Of a stretch of 64,000 bases of DNA, positions 58,401 to 62,145 are shown piece after piece. The DNA is taken from contig NC_080680.1 of the NCBI RefSeq assembly GCF_030445035.2, forward strand, positions 93,067,157 to 93,131,156, read 5' to 3'. This DNA comes from Dasypus novemcinctus. Taxonomy: Eukaryota > Chordata > Mammalia > Cingulata > Dasypodidae. Below the pieces are notes generated by a model, which had not been told where the DNA came from, searched no databases, and saw only the letters and a program-made list of their open reading frames with translations. How positions within the stretch are numbered: the first letter of the stretch is position 1; the number at the start of each line of letters is the position of its first letter. A program made the position numbers and the translations under genes.

Positions 58401-58936
58401 GGAAGGACTTATGGACCCTGGGTAAGCTCTCCTTCTATCCTCCGCCTGTCCTCGAGCCCCTCACTCTCTCCTCTGGGCTCCCACAGCCCCCTCTAGGGTC
58501 CTCTAACCAACATGCAGCCTTTGGAGATAAAGCTGTTCCATTCACGAGGAAATCCCCCGGGGCAGGACTGGGGTCCGAGTCCAGATTCCGACACAGAAGA
58601 GGCTGCTTTGAGTGATGCTGAATTAAACGGAAGGTTGACTTGAGTTGATGGTGAGTTCCCCATCACTGGAAGCATTCAATAAGAGGCTCAGTCTGGAGGC
58701 TGCTGAGCTGCTTCCTCCAGGGGAAGGGAGTTTGGAAGAAGTAGCCTCCGGGATCTGCACTCCTCAGAGACTTCATACACCAGAAAGCCCTTACCCAAAT
58801 CTACTTAGACTTTCCAGAAGGAAGTCGGCTGTCCAGGAAGTCTTACCTGTGGGTCAGCAGGGTGCGTGGGCCCAGGCGTGTGGCAGAGGTTGTTCGGGCT
58901 CCCTCCATGGGACATGGGGCTGGGCTGTCCTGCCAT
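13317..58936 (-). CDS. NEK6: NEK6, NIMA-related serine/threonine kinase 6 (nine coding exons)
   Basis: Nine minus-strand exons join in frame to 942 bases, giving 313 residues and a stop. Residue order: N-terminal tail 1-44; P-loop IGRGQFSEV about 51-59; ATP-anchoring Lys74/Lys75 in VALKK; alpha-C Glu93; Tyr108 in IIKYLDSF, the autoinhibitory tyrosine known for NEK6/7; catalytic HRDIKPAN with Asp172; DLG at 190-192 in place of DFG; Thr202 and Ser206 in the activation loop; SPE; and the C-lobe ending MHVWTSST. In the known family, NEK9 phosphorylates Ser206 in mitosis, and NEK6 then phosphorylates targets such as kinesin Eg5 at spindle poles to drive centrosome separation and cytokinesis. All splice sites are GT-AG. 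No disabling change is seen. PSMB7 converges on its 3' end. Confidence 0.97.
13465..13625 (-). repeat. MIR SINE
   Basis: Antisense MIR: catttaatcctcacagcaac at 13502-13521, gagaaggtaagtgattgg near 13534, then gcacagtcgcacagctac near 13552. It starts about 40 bp into the intron. Confidence 0.65.
13684..13735. repeat. Imperfect TG/TGCG microsatellite
   Basis: Alternating purine-pyrimidine run of TG, CG and CA dinucleotides. Such tracts can adopt Z-form DNA. Confidence 0.85.
15285..15490 (+). repeat. MIR SINE, nearly full length
   Basis: Sense MIR from gcacagtggttaggtgcg near 15300 through tgggttccaagtc near 15341, attacttaacctgtc near 15392, to cattttctcattggtaaaat at 15413-15432. Confidence 0.8.
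15640..15850 (-). repeat. MIR SINE
   Basis: Antisense MIR: taagtgctcagtacatgcta near 15646, ttacagatgaggaaactgag at 15740-15759, then gtgaagtgacttgcccaag near 15768. Confidence 0.85.
16470..16583 (-). CDS. NEK6: NEK6 exon 9
   Basis: The exon has 38 codons, from [14 protein letters not shown] to LPGEHYSEK (residues about 240-277), flanked by acceptor ccccttgcag and donor aag|gtgagt. It forms part of the kinase C-lobe (subdomains IX-X), following the conserved YEM motif. The ATG that opens the exon is an internal Met, not a start. Both flanking introns are phase 0. Confidence 0.97.
16890..17178 (+). repeat. Xenarthran L1-like 3' end (copy 1)
   Basis: The sequence around gtaaactacaatgtcaact (about 16986) and gtgctccaaaatgtact (about 17025) recurs at 38285-38553. 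The two copies are colinear for about 270 bases and both end in an A-rich tail. This is the pattern of a LINE-1 3' untranslated region or a derived non-autonomous element. The family name is not certain. Confidence 0.6.
17525..17680 (+). repeat. MIR SINE
   Basis: Sense MIR: cccagctctgccactcactt at 17545-17564, gtgtgacaggccttgggcaa near 17567, then ttcctcatctgtaagaaggg near 17612. Confidence 0.85.
17950..18066. other. Possible regulatory element: paired TAAT palindrome
   Basis: The sequence contains a perfect inverted repeat, cccatta-atctg-taatggg, at 17963-17981, followed by taatgg and taattg at 18050-18063. No known repeat covers it. Head-to-head TAAT sites are typical targets of paired-type or dimeric homeodomain proteins. 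A regulatory role is inferred. Confidence 0.35.
18283..18490 (-). mobile_element. DAS SINE, short dimeric form, minus strand
   Basis: Two antisense tRNA-like heads sit in tandem. One (ggattgaacccaggacc, then caaccactgagccaca) is at about 18318-18370. The other (gggacctcccatatgggaag, then cttgagccacacctgctccc) is at about 18440-18495. A T-tract at 18283-18295 marks the tail. A long DAS element has inserted at its head end. Confidence 0.7.
18502..18829 (-). mobile_element. DAS SINE, long form, minus strand
   Basis: Antisense long DAS body with the tRNA-like head at about 18765-18829 (ggtttgaaccgcgg, then accactgggcca). An 11-bp duplication, tccctgccctc, flanks it at 18491-18501 and 18830-18840. 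It lacks the AT-rich tail seen in the copy at 5669. The frames 18427-18774 and 18476-19111 derive from it. Confidence 0.85.
19180..19310. other. Possible regulatory element with 7-bp inverted repeat
   Basis: The region shows a perfect inverted repeat gcatcac-ttgg-gtgatgc at 19233-19250. Just before it is an octamer-like atgcaaaa, and downstream are aataattaaaatgag and gttaattggg. No interspersed repeat is recognised. The interpretation as a binding-site cluster is inference. Confidence 0.35.
20380..20560. other. Single-copy AT/GC-balanced block, possible conserved element
   Basis: The phrases gtcttaatcctaatggtttc (20406-20425) and ccatgtaaataaataaattc (20517-20536) sit in otherwise GC-rich intron and match no repeat I know. 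Motifs resemble homeodomain and forkhead sites. Confidence 0.3.
20840..20965 (+). repeat. MIR SINE fragment
   Basis: Sense MIR: tgagctgtgtgaccacctct at 20864-20883 followed directly by ctgagcctcagtttcctcac at 20884-20903. Confidence 0.8.
21140..21612 (+). mobile_element. Solitary LTR, MLT1-like (ERVL-MaLR class)
   Basis: The 5' part reads gggctgagtactggcccccc near 21151 and tgacgtggcaaaggagcttt near 21202. The 3' part reads aagccaccaagtctgtggta at 21561-21580 and ends cagcaaactgatac near 21612. This is the layout of an old mammalian MaLR-type LTR. No internal retroviral coding sequence is attached. Confidence 0.7.
22770..22930 (-). repeat. MIR SINE fragment (degraded)
   Basis: Antisense MIR: gaccccattttaaacagggg near 22799, gtgacttgccccgatcc near 22847, then tggatttgatctcaggtcc near 22889. 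A short GT run at about 22831-22850 lies inside. Confidence 0.6.
23307..23414 (-). mobile_element. DAS SINE, short monomeric form, minus strand
   Basis: A T-rich tail (tttcttttgtttgtttgc) is followed by aggaggtaccagggattgaa near 23336, gccttgaatatgggaag near 23363 and tcaaccactgagctacacct near 23387. This is one antisense tRNA-like unit. Confidence 0.75.
23811..23898 (+). mobile_element. Possible DAS SINE head fragment
   Basis: The sequence ggggcggatgccgctcagga followed by gtcgagcgcctgcttcccgt resembles the sense tRNA-like head of DAS elements. It has diverged and has no tail, so the call is weak. Confidence 0.4.
24580..24700 (-). repeat. MIR SINE fragment
   Basis: Antisense MIR: gtgcccattttacagatggc at 24591-24610, then gagactgggcccagcaagac and gtgaccctgtgacctcc. 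Confidence 0.65.
25426..25520 (-). CDS. NEK6: NEK6 exon 8
   Basis: This 95-bp exon completes Val208 (split G|TT) and reads [16 protein letters not shown] to LGCLLYE (residues about 208-239). It carries the end of the activation segment: the GTPYYMSPE motif, NEK6's version of APE, and the conserved DIWSLG of subdomain IX. Acceptor is tgtttcag, donor is gag|gtgagc. Confidence 0.97.
25706..26330. mobile_element. MER5A-like hAT relic interrupted by a DAS SINE
   Basis: The left piece ends gcattagaatcacctgggg at 25735. The right piece resumes gaatcacctggggaacttt at 26165 and continues through ccagacctcaatctcagtct to about 26270. This matches the MER5A motif order. The intervening 428 bases are a DAS insertion. 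Confidence 0.65.
25736..26163 (+). mobile_element. DAS SINE, full-length long form, plus strand
   Basis: The sense tRNA-like head has box A (tggctcaacgg) at about 25748 and box B (ggttcaaacccc) at about 25790. It is followed by the GC-rich body, a G-run, and an AT-rich tail (aaataaataaaa) ending in an A-tract. A perfect 14-bp duplication, agaatcacctgggg, lies at 25722-25735 and 26164-26177. The inserted sequence is 428 bp. Its reverse frames (25726-26313) are artefacts. Confidence 0.95.
26395..26600 (-). repeat. MIR SINE with internal tandem duplication
   Basis: Antisense MIR: catattacagaggaggaaac near 26457, tgaggcccaggcagggtaag near 26477. It holds a 28-bp unit repeated head to tail at 26503-26530 and 26531-26558 with one mismatch. 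Confidence 0.8.
26655..27685 (+). mobile_element. LINE-1 3' fragment (ORF2 end and 3' UTR)
   Basis: The sequence follows the L1 ORF2 3' region: ccatcaaaagacacaattca near 26728, gggaaatgcaaattaaaagc near 26962, ataacccagcaatcccactc near 27164. It then enters the 3' UTR with gtggaatggataaataaatt near 27301 and gaagccaggtgcaaaagtgc near 27425, ending ttatacctcagtgaaaatta near 27657. Frames are broken, so it is an inactive old copy. Confidence 0.9.
28425..28750 (+). mobile_element. DAS SINE, short dimeric form, plus strand
   Basis: Two sense tRNA-like units are in tandem: aggaagcggatgtggctcaa at 28425, and agcagggagcagaggtggct from about 28603. Each is followed by cacatgggaggtc and a tail rich in acaa and acac motifs. 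This is the sense counterpart of the antisense dimer at 18283-18490. Confidence 0.7.
29110..29440. other. Single-copy AT-rich block, possible conserved non-coding element
   Basis: The block has no repeat match. It contains the 8-bp palindrome tagcgcta (29185-29192) and ccaat-t-attgg (29204-29214), together with ctaattgct near 29340 and several TTTAA/TTATT motifs. No coding frame crosses it. Confidence 0.35.
30323..30583. repeat. CATC-rich minisatellite with higher-order repeat
   Basis: The tract consists of ATCC/ATAC/GTCC tetramers. A non-tetramer segment, atattcacccagtgttaat, recurs three times from about 30347, 30422 and 30500, giving periods of 75 and 78 bp. The repetitive frames it produces on both strands are not genes. 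Confidence 0.92.
30690..30860. mobile_element. MER5A-like hAT transposon relic
   Basis: Near-symmetrical order: cagaaccacctggaggagct near 30715, ggactcagagtctccacagg near 30770, then caagccctgggagattctga near 30814. This is the MER5A layout. Confidence 0.65.
31600..31810. other. Single-copy block, possible conserved non-coding element
   Basis: The part 31615-31805 changes from GC-rich to a mixed texture with gctgattaaagg (about 31678) and gttcattagatatg (about 31769), and has no repeat match. Calling it regulatory is only inference. Confidence 0.25.
32000..32160 (+). repeat. MIR SINE with internal 47-bp duplication
   Basis: A sense MIR pattern (ttggtttccccatc, then gaaatggggctgataaaatc) is interrupted by a repeated 26-mer starting at 32011 and again at 32058, which begins cactgcctgagaatttaca in the first copy. 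The copies match at 24 of 26 positions. Confidence 0.6.
33660..33750 (+). repeat. MIR SINE fragment
   Basis: Sense MIR end: ggccctcagtttcctcaccc at 33701-33720, then gtaaaatggggacaataag. Confidence 0.75.
34010..34230. other. Single-copy block with TAAT motifs, possible conserved element
   Basis: The run includes cacttaatttttatgtatgc (about 34118), cctggtaattcgtctg (about 34167) and gctctaattacagc (about 34200), embedded in GC-rich intron without repeat identity. Related islands with cattaatataataag near 34874 and cccaattaaacg near 34551 lie within 1 kb. Confidence 0.35.
35130..35605. mobile_element. Old LINE-1 (L1M-type) 3' region fragment
   Basis: Recognisable phrases: gtgacattttgccactttgc near 35267, ttttctgaacccttgggtgt near 35330, ttcctaaaggacaaggaaat near 35397, and atgtcccaataatggccctt near 35506. 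These follow the old L1M 3' UTR order. Orientation not assigned. Confidence 0.6.
35622..35707 (-). mobile_element. DAS SINE, short monomeric form, minus strand
   Basis: One antisense tRNA-like unit: taggaggcaccaggggctga near 35628, acctcatacatgggaagcag near 35655, then cagccaccgagctacaccca near 35680. Confidence 0.75.
35815..35970 (+). repeat. MIR SINE
   Basis: Sense MIR: gcacaggctctggcatagag near 35818, tgggttcaagccttggcttt at 35841-35860, ttcagattcctcatttgtaa near 35907. A DAS element has inserted just after it. Confidence 0.75.
35995..36426 (+). mobile_element. DAS SINE, full-length long form, plus strand
   Basis: A sense head (gaagtgggcgtggctcaact, then gggttcaagcc) is followed by the full GC-rich body and a tail, agaaataaagaaaataaatc. 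It is flanked by 14-mers aaaaactcacagac (35981-35994) and aaaaactcatagac (36427-36440), a target-site duplication with one difference. The reverse frames 36012-36539 and neighbours are artefacts. Confidence 0.93.
37652..37759 (-). CDS. NEK6: NEK6 exon 7 (catalytic loop and activation loop)
   Basis: The 108-bp exon completes Asp172 of the HRD motif. It reads [20 protein letters not shown], then [15 protein letters not shown], and ends with the first base of Val208. It supplies the catalytic-loop Lys and Asn (KPAN), the metal-binding Asp190 in DLG, and Thr202 and Ser206, the sites of activation-loop phosphorylation in NEK6. Both flanking introns are phase 1. Confidence 0.98.
37760..38884 (-). 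other. NEK6: NEK6 intron between exons 6 and 7
   Basis: This 1.1-kb intron has an L2-like tail near 37935-38015 (gcatagcaggcgctcggtac) and an L1-like 3' end at 38190-38553. The remainder is unremarkable. Confidence 0.9.
38190..38553 (+). repeat. Xenarthran L1-like 3' end (copy 2)
   Basis: From about 38285 this copy is colinear with 16920-17178: acagatacaggccattataa near 38295, gtgaactacaatgtaaact near 38352, aatgtaccacattaatga near 38422. It ends in a 13-base A-tract near 38540-38552. An older or longer 5' part (38190-38285) has no counterpart in the other copy. Confidence 0.6.
38885..38993 (-). CDS. NEK6: NEK6 exon 6
   Basis: The 109-bp exon reads [18 protein letters not shown], then [18 protein letters not shown] (residues about 136-171), plus the first base of Asp172. 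It forms helices D and E of the kinase C-lobe and ends inside the HRD catalytic motif. Acceptor is caccgcag, donor is gag|gtacgt. Confidence 0.98.
39895..40050 (-). repeat. MIR SINE
   Basis: Antisense MIR: gctgtgtgccaggcacagag near 39903, attgtacagaagaggaaact at 39952-39971, then gagggtcacagggtcaaggc. Confidence 0.8.
40290..40460. other. Possible regulatory or RNA element with 10-bp inverted repeat
   Basis: A perfect 10-bp inverted repeat, ctaaatgtca (40372-40381) and tgacatttag (40400-40409), is separated by 18 bases. Next to it is gagttaatcctcgttatagc near 40313. No repeat family is recognised. It could be a paired protein-binding site or an RNA hairpin; neither is shown. Confidence 0.35.
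40625..40740 (-). repeat. MIR SINE fragment
   Basis: Antisense MIR: aggtgccaggcactgtgctg at 40629-40648, then gttacagaggaggaaaccga at 40655-40674. Confidence 0.8.
41278..41301. repeat. Poly-C homopolymer (24 bases)
   Basis: An unbroken run of 24 C residues. Its exact length may be a sequencing approximation. It creates shifted frames on either side. Confidence 0.9.
41495..41690 (+). repeat. L2 LINE 3' fragment
   Basis: L2-like order: cctccaggaagcctccaggg at 41512-41531, agaacaccagctccctgagg near 41588, then the ggcagggccc segment and gggtgcccccgg. Confidence 0.5.
41690..41930. other. Single-copy block, possible conserved non-coding element
   Basis: Contains gtgaagattaacatctctgc (41771-41790), aaatgcattaatatgtcaac (41791-41810) and gcaggtgataacagc near 41823, embedded in GC-rich intron. 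TAAT, GATA-type and octamer-like motifs cluster here; no repeat matches. Confidence 0.35.
42140..42225 (+). repeat. MIR SINE fragment
   Basis: Sense MIR middle: ccttgggtaggtaactgaac at 42173-42192, then ctctctgagttctgcc. Confidence 0.65.
42550..42660 (+). repeat. MIR SINE fragment
   Basis: Sense MIR: tgtcgggcaagtctcttcac near 42577, ctctctgggctcagttttcc near 42597, cttctgtaaaatgaaacaga near 42616. Confidence 0.75.
43032..43142 (-). CDS. NEK6: NEK6 exon 5
   Basis: The exon has 37 codons, [17 protein letters not shown] to [14 protein letters not shown] (residues about 99-135). It covers kinase strands 4 and 5 and the hinge (ELADAGD). Tyr108 in IIKYLDSF is the residue known to occupy the active site in the autoinhibited Tyr-down state of NEK6/NEK7. 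Flanked by cccgggcag and aag|gtgagg; both introns are phase 0. Confidence 0.98.
43270..43450 (+). repeat. MIR SINE
   Basis: Sense MIR: tgcgtgaccttgggaaaggc at 43324-43343, gagtctcagtgtcctcatct at 43357-43376, then ggaaaatgggcacaacg. Confidence 0.85.
45005..45545 (-). mobile_element. LINE-1 ORF2 fragment, minus strand
   Basis: The minus-strand frame at 45127-45360 reads [18 protein letters not shown], then [17 protein letters not shown]. This matches the L1 ORF2 region between the endonuclease and reverse transcriptase domains. Similarity continues in broken frames to about 45545 (ggtctagctggtttaaagat on the plus strand). It is a truncated, inactive copy. Confidence 0.92.
45915..46110 (-). 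repeat. MIR SINE
   Basis: Antisense MIR: tcttacagaagaggaaaccg near 46037, then aaccgcttgcccaaggctgg near 46072, with a decayed 5' part. Confidence 0.65.
46990..47190 (-). repeat. MIR SINE
   Basis: Antisense MIR: cgcctactgtgtgctgct near 47004, actgaggctcagggaggtga at 47108-47127, aggatttgaacataggacct near 47157. Confidence 0.8.
48057..48119 (-). CDS. NEK6: NEK6 exon 4
   Basis: The smallest coding exon has 21 codons, [21 protein letters not shown], flanked by acceptor ccccgaag and donor aag|gtgagt. It encodes the alpha-C helix. Glu93 (in VKEIGLL) is the residue that pairs with the ATP-site lysine. Its length is a multiple of three and both introns are phase 0, so skipping it would keep the frame but remove the helix. 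Confidence 0.98.
48120..49346 (-). other. NEK6: NEK6 intron between exons 3 and 4
   Basis: This 1.2-kb intron holds an MIR at 48275-48445 and a 12-base C-run near 48179-48190. Nothing else recognised. Confidence 0.9.
48275..48445 (-). repeat. MIR SINE
   Basis: Antisense MIR: acaatgtgccaggtgctgca near 48286, cacagaggatgagcctgagg at 48366-48385, then cttgctgaggtcacagggct at 48405-48424. Confidence 0.8.
49347..49487 (-). CDS. NEK6: NEK6 exon 3
   Basis: The exon has 47 codons, [20 protein letters not shown] through [18 protein letters not shown] (residues about 31-77). It opens the kinase domain: glycine-rich loop IGRGQFSEV and the ATP-anchoring lysines 74 and 75. Acceptor is ctccgcag, donor is cag|gtgagc. 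The stretch before SFRC (HLTAV) differs mildly from human HPNTL as I recall it. Confidence 0.98.
50830..50985 (+). repeat. MIR SINE
   Basis: Sense MIR: ggttcagcccctggctggtg at 50847-50866, then gggcctcagtttcctcatct at 50891-50910 and gtcaagtggacataatagaa. Confidence 0.85.
51405..51610 (-). repeat. MIR SINE
   Basis: Antisense MIR: gggcttactgtgcgccaggc at 51417-51436, then cagagctgggacttgaaccc at 51562-51581. The central oligo-A-rich core is replaced by GC-rich sequence. Confidence 0.7.
51980..52200 (-). repeat. MIR SINE, nearly full length
   Basis: Antisense MIR: aacaggcactactctgtgtc near 51980, cccattttatcagtaaggaa near 52083, then gaggtgggacttgaactccc near 52136. Confidence 0.85.
54140..54520. 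other. AT-rich single-copy block, possible conserved non-coding element
   Basis: After a T-run this 380-bp block has cccaattaattttctg (about 54203), the near-palindrome ctgact-a-agtcag (54240-54252), tgaattttaatcatc (about 54262), ctcgttaattttaagg (about 54320) and tgttttaattctacg (about 54465). No repeat family fits, and the surroundings are GC-rich. The texture is typical of developmental enhancers; function is inferred. Confidence 0.4.
54605..54765 (+). repeat. MIR SINE (degraded)
   Basis: Sense MIR-like: tgggctaatcctacctctgc near 54628, ttacctccgttccctcacct near 54673, then gtaggaggatgaaatgaggt near 54732. Confidence 0.55.
55180..55700 (+). mobile_element. L2 LINE 3' fragment
   Basis: L2 order is clear: agtaatctttctaaaagcaa near 55236, gagggctctccactacctac at 55293-55312, attccaaactgtttagac near 55320, cgccctggccctgcaccttc near 55397, and tttctggaatatcctcctcc near 55443. 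No intact frame. Confidence 0.8.
56390..56570 (-). repeat. MIR SINE
   Basis: Antisense MIR: atcatctcactcagtcttca near 56421, ccacttcgcagatgagaaaa near 56475, then ctgagggtcagagaggtcat at 56494-56513. Confidence 0.85.
56910..57165. other. Dense TAATTA cluster, candidate enhancer-type element
   Basis: Three exact TAATTA sites (56918-56923, 57019-57024, 57055-57060) are joined by taattg (57065-57070), ctaatt (57088-57093), attaatca (57100-57107) and further AT-rich homeodomain-like motifs, all within 250 bp. Flanking DNA is GC-rich and no repeat covers it. The TAATTA core is the preferred site of LIM-homeodomain and related factors. An enhancer role is inferred. Confidence 0.45.
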
Positions 58937-58963
58937 CCTGCATGCCAGCCTCACGGGCACGGG
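58847..58963 (-). CDS. NEK6: NEK6 first coding exon (exon 2): 5' UTR and residues 1-30
   Basis: On the minus strand the exon follows acceptor ttctgtcgcag, has 27 bases upstream of the start, then ATG at 58936-58934. It reads [16 protein letters not shown], then [14 protein letters not shown], before donor cag|gtaaga. This is the NEK6 N-terminal tail (human MAGQPGHMPHGG as I recall). The tail is disordered and helps substrate binding. The start context is aggATGg, with A at -3 and G at +4. The 27 upstream bases are also open in frame (PVPVRLACR), matching a longer human isoform that I recall as ending VRLACRM. Confidence 0.93.
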
Positions 58964-58994
58964 CTGCGACAGAAAACGAGACTTTCTTATATAC

Positions 58995-59160
58995 GAGCCT
59001 GTTCACCCTCTCTTCCGATGGCCTCAGGAGGAGGGACTTTCATTTGCCCCATTTAGGAGGCACAGAGCAGTTAAGGAATTTGCCTGCAGACACCAGCTCA
59101 AAAGTGGCAGGACTAGGACTCGAACAGAGGATCGACAGCAAGGTTCTGATCTGTCCACCC
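58995..59160 (-). repeat. MIR SINE adjoining the first NEK6 coding exon
   Basis: Antisense MIR: tgccccatttaggaggcaca at 59045-59064, gttaaggaatttgcctgcag at 59070-59089, then gactaggactcgaacagagg near 59109. On the minus strand it is in sense orientation and leads into the exon acceptor about 30 bases away. Confidence 0.75.
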
Positions 59161-59384
59161 TACCAGAGGGCCAGAGAGCACACCACCTCCCCCCAAGCCT
59201 CACCCAGCTGAAGAGTGGTTGATGGTGGGGACAAACTGGGGGTGACAGTGCTCAGAGCACCACTGCCAGGCCCAGCCTGGCGCCTGCTGTGACCCCCCCC
59301 AGGCACCCTGACCATGCCTTGACCCTGGCCTCCCATTTGAGCCTCAACAGCCGCCACGACCATCACAGAGAACAGTCAGTGCTG

Positions 59385-59540
59385 CGGTGAGGAGCACTGT
59401 GCTAACTGCTTTACACGACCGCGGCGCGTCCTCGCCACCTCCGTTTTATAGACGAGGGCGTCGAGACAAACAGGTTAAGCAACCTGCCCGAGATGGCAGG
59501 AGGCGCTGGATCCACCCCTGGCCGGCTGGCTCCAGACAGT
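59385..59540 (-). repeat. MIR SINE
   Basis: Antisense MIR: actgtgctaactgctttaca near 59395, cgttttatagacgagggcgt near 59442, then caggttaagcaacctgcccg at 59470-59489. Confidence 0.8.
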
Positions 59541-60509
59541 CCGTGTGCTTCACCAGTCACCTAAGCCTCGGGGGGTCACGGGCACCTCCGCCTGCCAGGC
59601 ATCAGCGTTACCCGCAGCCTCTGATTCGAGGCTCACGCCAAGGACAGCGGTCAGAGACAGCATTATCTCGCATGGACAATTTGGGGGTGCCTCTGCCTCG
59701 GTGCAGGCCTCTTCTCCCACCTGGACCCATGGGCACCCCCTCCTCCACGTGGGCCACCGGGCCGCCTTCCTGAATGCAGATGGGACCACGGCCCCCCTCC
59801 AGGTCCCCCCGCCTCAGTGGCTGAGCTGCTGCACGGGAGCGGACCCCCACCCCGAGGCCGTGGAGGGCCCAGGAGGAAAAGCCCCGGGATAAACAGGTAA
59901 ACCTGGAGCAGCTTCCCGAGGCAGGCGCGAGCGGTGACGTGAGAGGGAGCAGAATGAAAAATGCGCATGAATTTTAAGATAAAACCAGAGACTCCCGCAG
60001 GCTCGGGGGTTGCTTTGGGCTGCACCCCCAGATCCCTCGGGGTGACATGTTCAGCGTCCTCTGCCCTGAGGGAGACTTCTGGGGAAAGGTTGGAGAACTG
60101 TCTTCGGCAGGAAGGTTCCGTCTTTATCTCAGGAGGCACCAGCCTTGGCCCAGAGGCCTCCCCGTGGAGCCCCATACCTGTCCTCGCGCTTCCTAGGGAC
60201 TGGCAACCGTGGGGCGTCCCTCTCTGGACTCCCCTTCCCTCACCCCGCCTCACCCAGCTTGGGGGCCAGCGGGCCTGTGTCTGAACCCCGACCTTGCGGG
60301 GACCTTGGGCAAGTCTCACTGGGCAGGAACTTAATGAGTGTTTCCAAATGTGGCTCCCCACCGTGCCAGCAGCCCCCAACACCTGTGCCAGAGGCAGCGA
60401 GTGCACCCCCAGCAGCTCACTCCACGGCCTCACACAGGGTCTCCAGGAGCTGGAGGGGTGGCACCTGGCCACTCCAGAAATAACAGTAATAATAGTGATG
60501 ACGATCACT

Positions 60510-60720
60510 AACAACGGCACCCTTATGCTTGCGTCTGCTCTAAGCTCTTCCACCTACAGTAGCTCAGGAGTTAGGGTGTATTATTGTCCCCATTTTACAG
60601 ATGAGGAAACCGAGGTACAAGAAGATTAAGAGATTTGTCCAGGCCGCATGGGTCGGAGGACTTGAACCTATGACGTCCTTGCCCATCACCACTGTGCTGC
60701 GTGCTTCATGGGTTGTTACG
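60510..60720 (-). repeat. MIR SINE
   Basis: Antisense MIR: tattgtccccattttacaga at 60581-60600, tgaggaaaccgaggtacaag, then ggaggacttgaacctatgac near 60655. Confidence 0.88.
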
Positions 60721-61184
60721 CAGCAAGCTGTGCGCTGACCACCAGCATCTTCCTTTCTAGATGGTTCCCCACATGGCGAGCCCTCTCTCCACGGAGCCTG
60801 CGTAAGTAAGTGCATAGGGGGAGACCCAGGCAGGTGGGCCACAAGGGGCCACTGCCCCTCCCAGGGGGCCCCCAGGTCAGTGATCCCCAGCGGCCTCATC
60901 CTCCGGGATTGCACCAGGTTTATGGGCGCTGCTGTCCAGGCCACCTTTTCTGCCAGCCCCTGGGGCTTTGGTAAATTCTCATTTTAAAGAGCTGGACCAC
61001 CCAGAACCCAATGGAACCGCTGTACAGAGCTCCCAGTGGCGAGGAGTGACCTCTGTTCCCAGAAAGAGGCAATCAAGGAGGCTTTGCAAGTCACGGTCCC
61101 CAAGGGCCAGAGAGGGCCACACGTACGGGAAGAGGGAAGGCAGGCAGTGAAGGGCCTCTGAGCACTCTCGGCGGGCCAGGTCTT

Positions 61185-61320
61185 TCTCATTCATCCTTGG
61201 GGCTGTTGACGGCCCCATGGTACGGACGGGGAAACTAAGGCTCAGAGGAGGCGGGCTCAGGGTCATAGTTAGGAAGCTGCAGGGGGGGTTCAAACCCAGA
61301 CCTCACAGACTGCACAGCCC
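61185..61320 (-). repeat. MIR SINE fragment
   Basis: Antisense MIR: cggggaaactaaggctcaga at 61227-61246, ggtcatagttaggaagctgc at 61261-61280, then ttcaaacccagacctcac. Confidence 0.75.
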
Positions 61321-61829
61321 CTGCGGGTGCGGAGGCAGCCGCTGCCTCTCGGGGCTGTCCGGGCGTGCTGGACTTGAGGGAATCTGCATTCCTGTATCTC
61401 TAGGCCTGACCAAACCCAACCTGCTTACCCCAGAAACTGCGGCCAGAAACTGCTTCTTAGGGGGTTTAGATGCAGAAAGACCAAGGCAAAGGGGGTTTGG
61501 AGGGACAAGGCTCAGCAAGCAGCGAAAAGGCCCTCAGCGAGGTGGGTGGGCACCTCGGGGCCCCGTGGGGAGCTGCCAGCCCCTGTGCCGCGGCACCTGC
61601 CCACCTGCAGAGCAGTGAGGCAGCGGCTGCCAGGTCCAAGTCAGGGGCCCAAAGCCACGGCATGTGAGACCTGCAGCCGCAGGCCCACGTCGACCACCAC
61701 AAGGGGACACCTTTCCTCTGGGGAGCAAGGGCCTGCCGTCTCCCAGGACCTGTGGACACACAGGACATCTTCCCGGCCCAAGAGCCTCTGCCAGGCGCCC
61801 AGGGGCTGCGTCAGGGGGACTGTGGGGGT

Positions 61830-61985
61830 TAAGGGTGACCAGCTTGGGAGCCAAATGCCCCGGGTGCAAATCCTTGCCTGGTTTCATTTAACCACACTGT
61901 GCCTCAGTTTTCTCATCTGGAAAACGGGGCTAATAAAAACACTTCCCTCTCAGGGTCCTTAAGATGCTTAGGCATTAGCAGGGGT
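61830..61985 (+). repeat. MIR SINE
   Basis: Sense MIR: gtgcaaatccttgcctggtt near 61864, ctgtgcctcagttttctcat at 61897-61916, then ctggaaaacggggctaataa at 61917-61936. Confidence 0.88.
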
Positions 61986-62024
61986 GGGTGGGAGGGGCTG
62001 CCGTGGGCCCGTCGGTGCTAACCC

Positions 62025-62145
62025 TCACTGGCATGGGAGAGTGGCAGCCCATGTGACTGAGGCAGGAACTGAGGCTCAGAGAGGGCAAGGCACTTGCTCG
62101 GGGTCCCATCAGGCCCCGGGGGGCCTGCCCAGTCTACCGCATGGT
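62025..62145 (-). repeat. MIR SINE fragment
   Basis: Antisense MIR: ggaactgaggctcagagagg near 62065, gcaaggcacttgctcggggt near 62085. Confidence 0.7.

Larger units (their letters stand above)
49488..58846 (-). other. NEK6: NEK6 intron between exons 2 and 3
   Basis: This 9.4-kb intron has MIRs at 50830-50985, 51405-51610, 51980-52200, 54605-54765 and 56390-56570, and an L2 element at 55180-55700. Two prominent non-repeat blocks lie at 54140-54520 and 56910-57165. The stretch 52200-53950 is GC-rich with chance open frames. 57170-58840 is GC-rich with nothing I can name. Confidence 0.9.

Noticed and set aside
59663-60553. 296-codon minus-strand open frame upstream of NEK6 coding exon 2
   Set aside because: No splice structure or recognisable protein. 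Its first part translates a MIR-adjacent stretch; it is a GC-rich chance frame.
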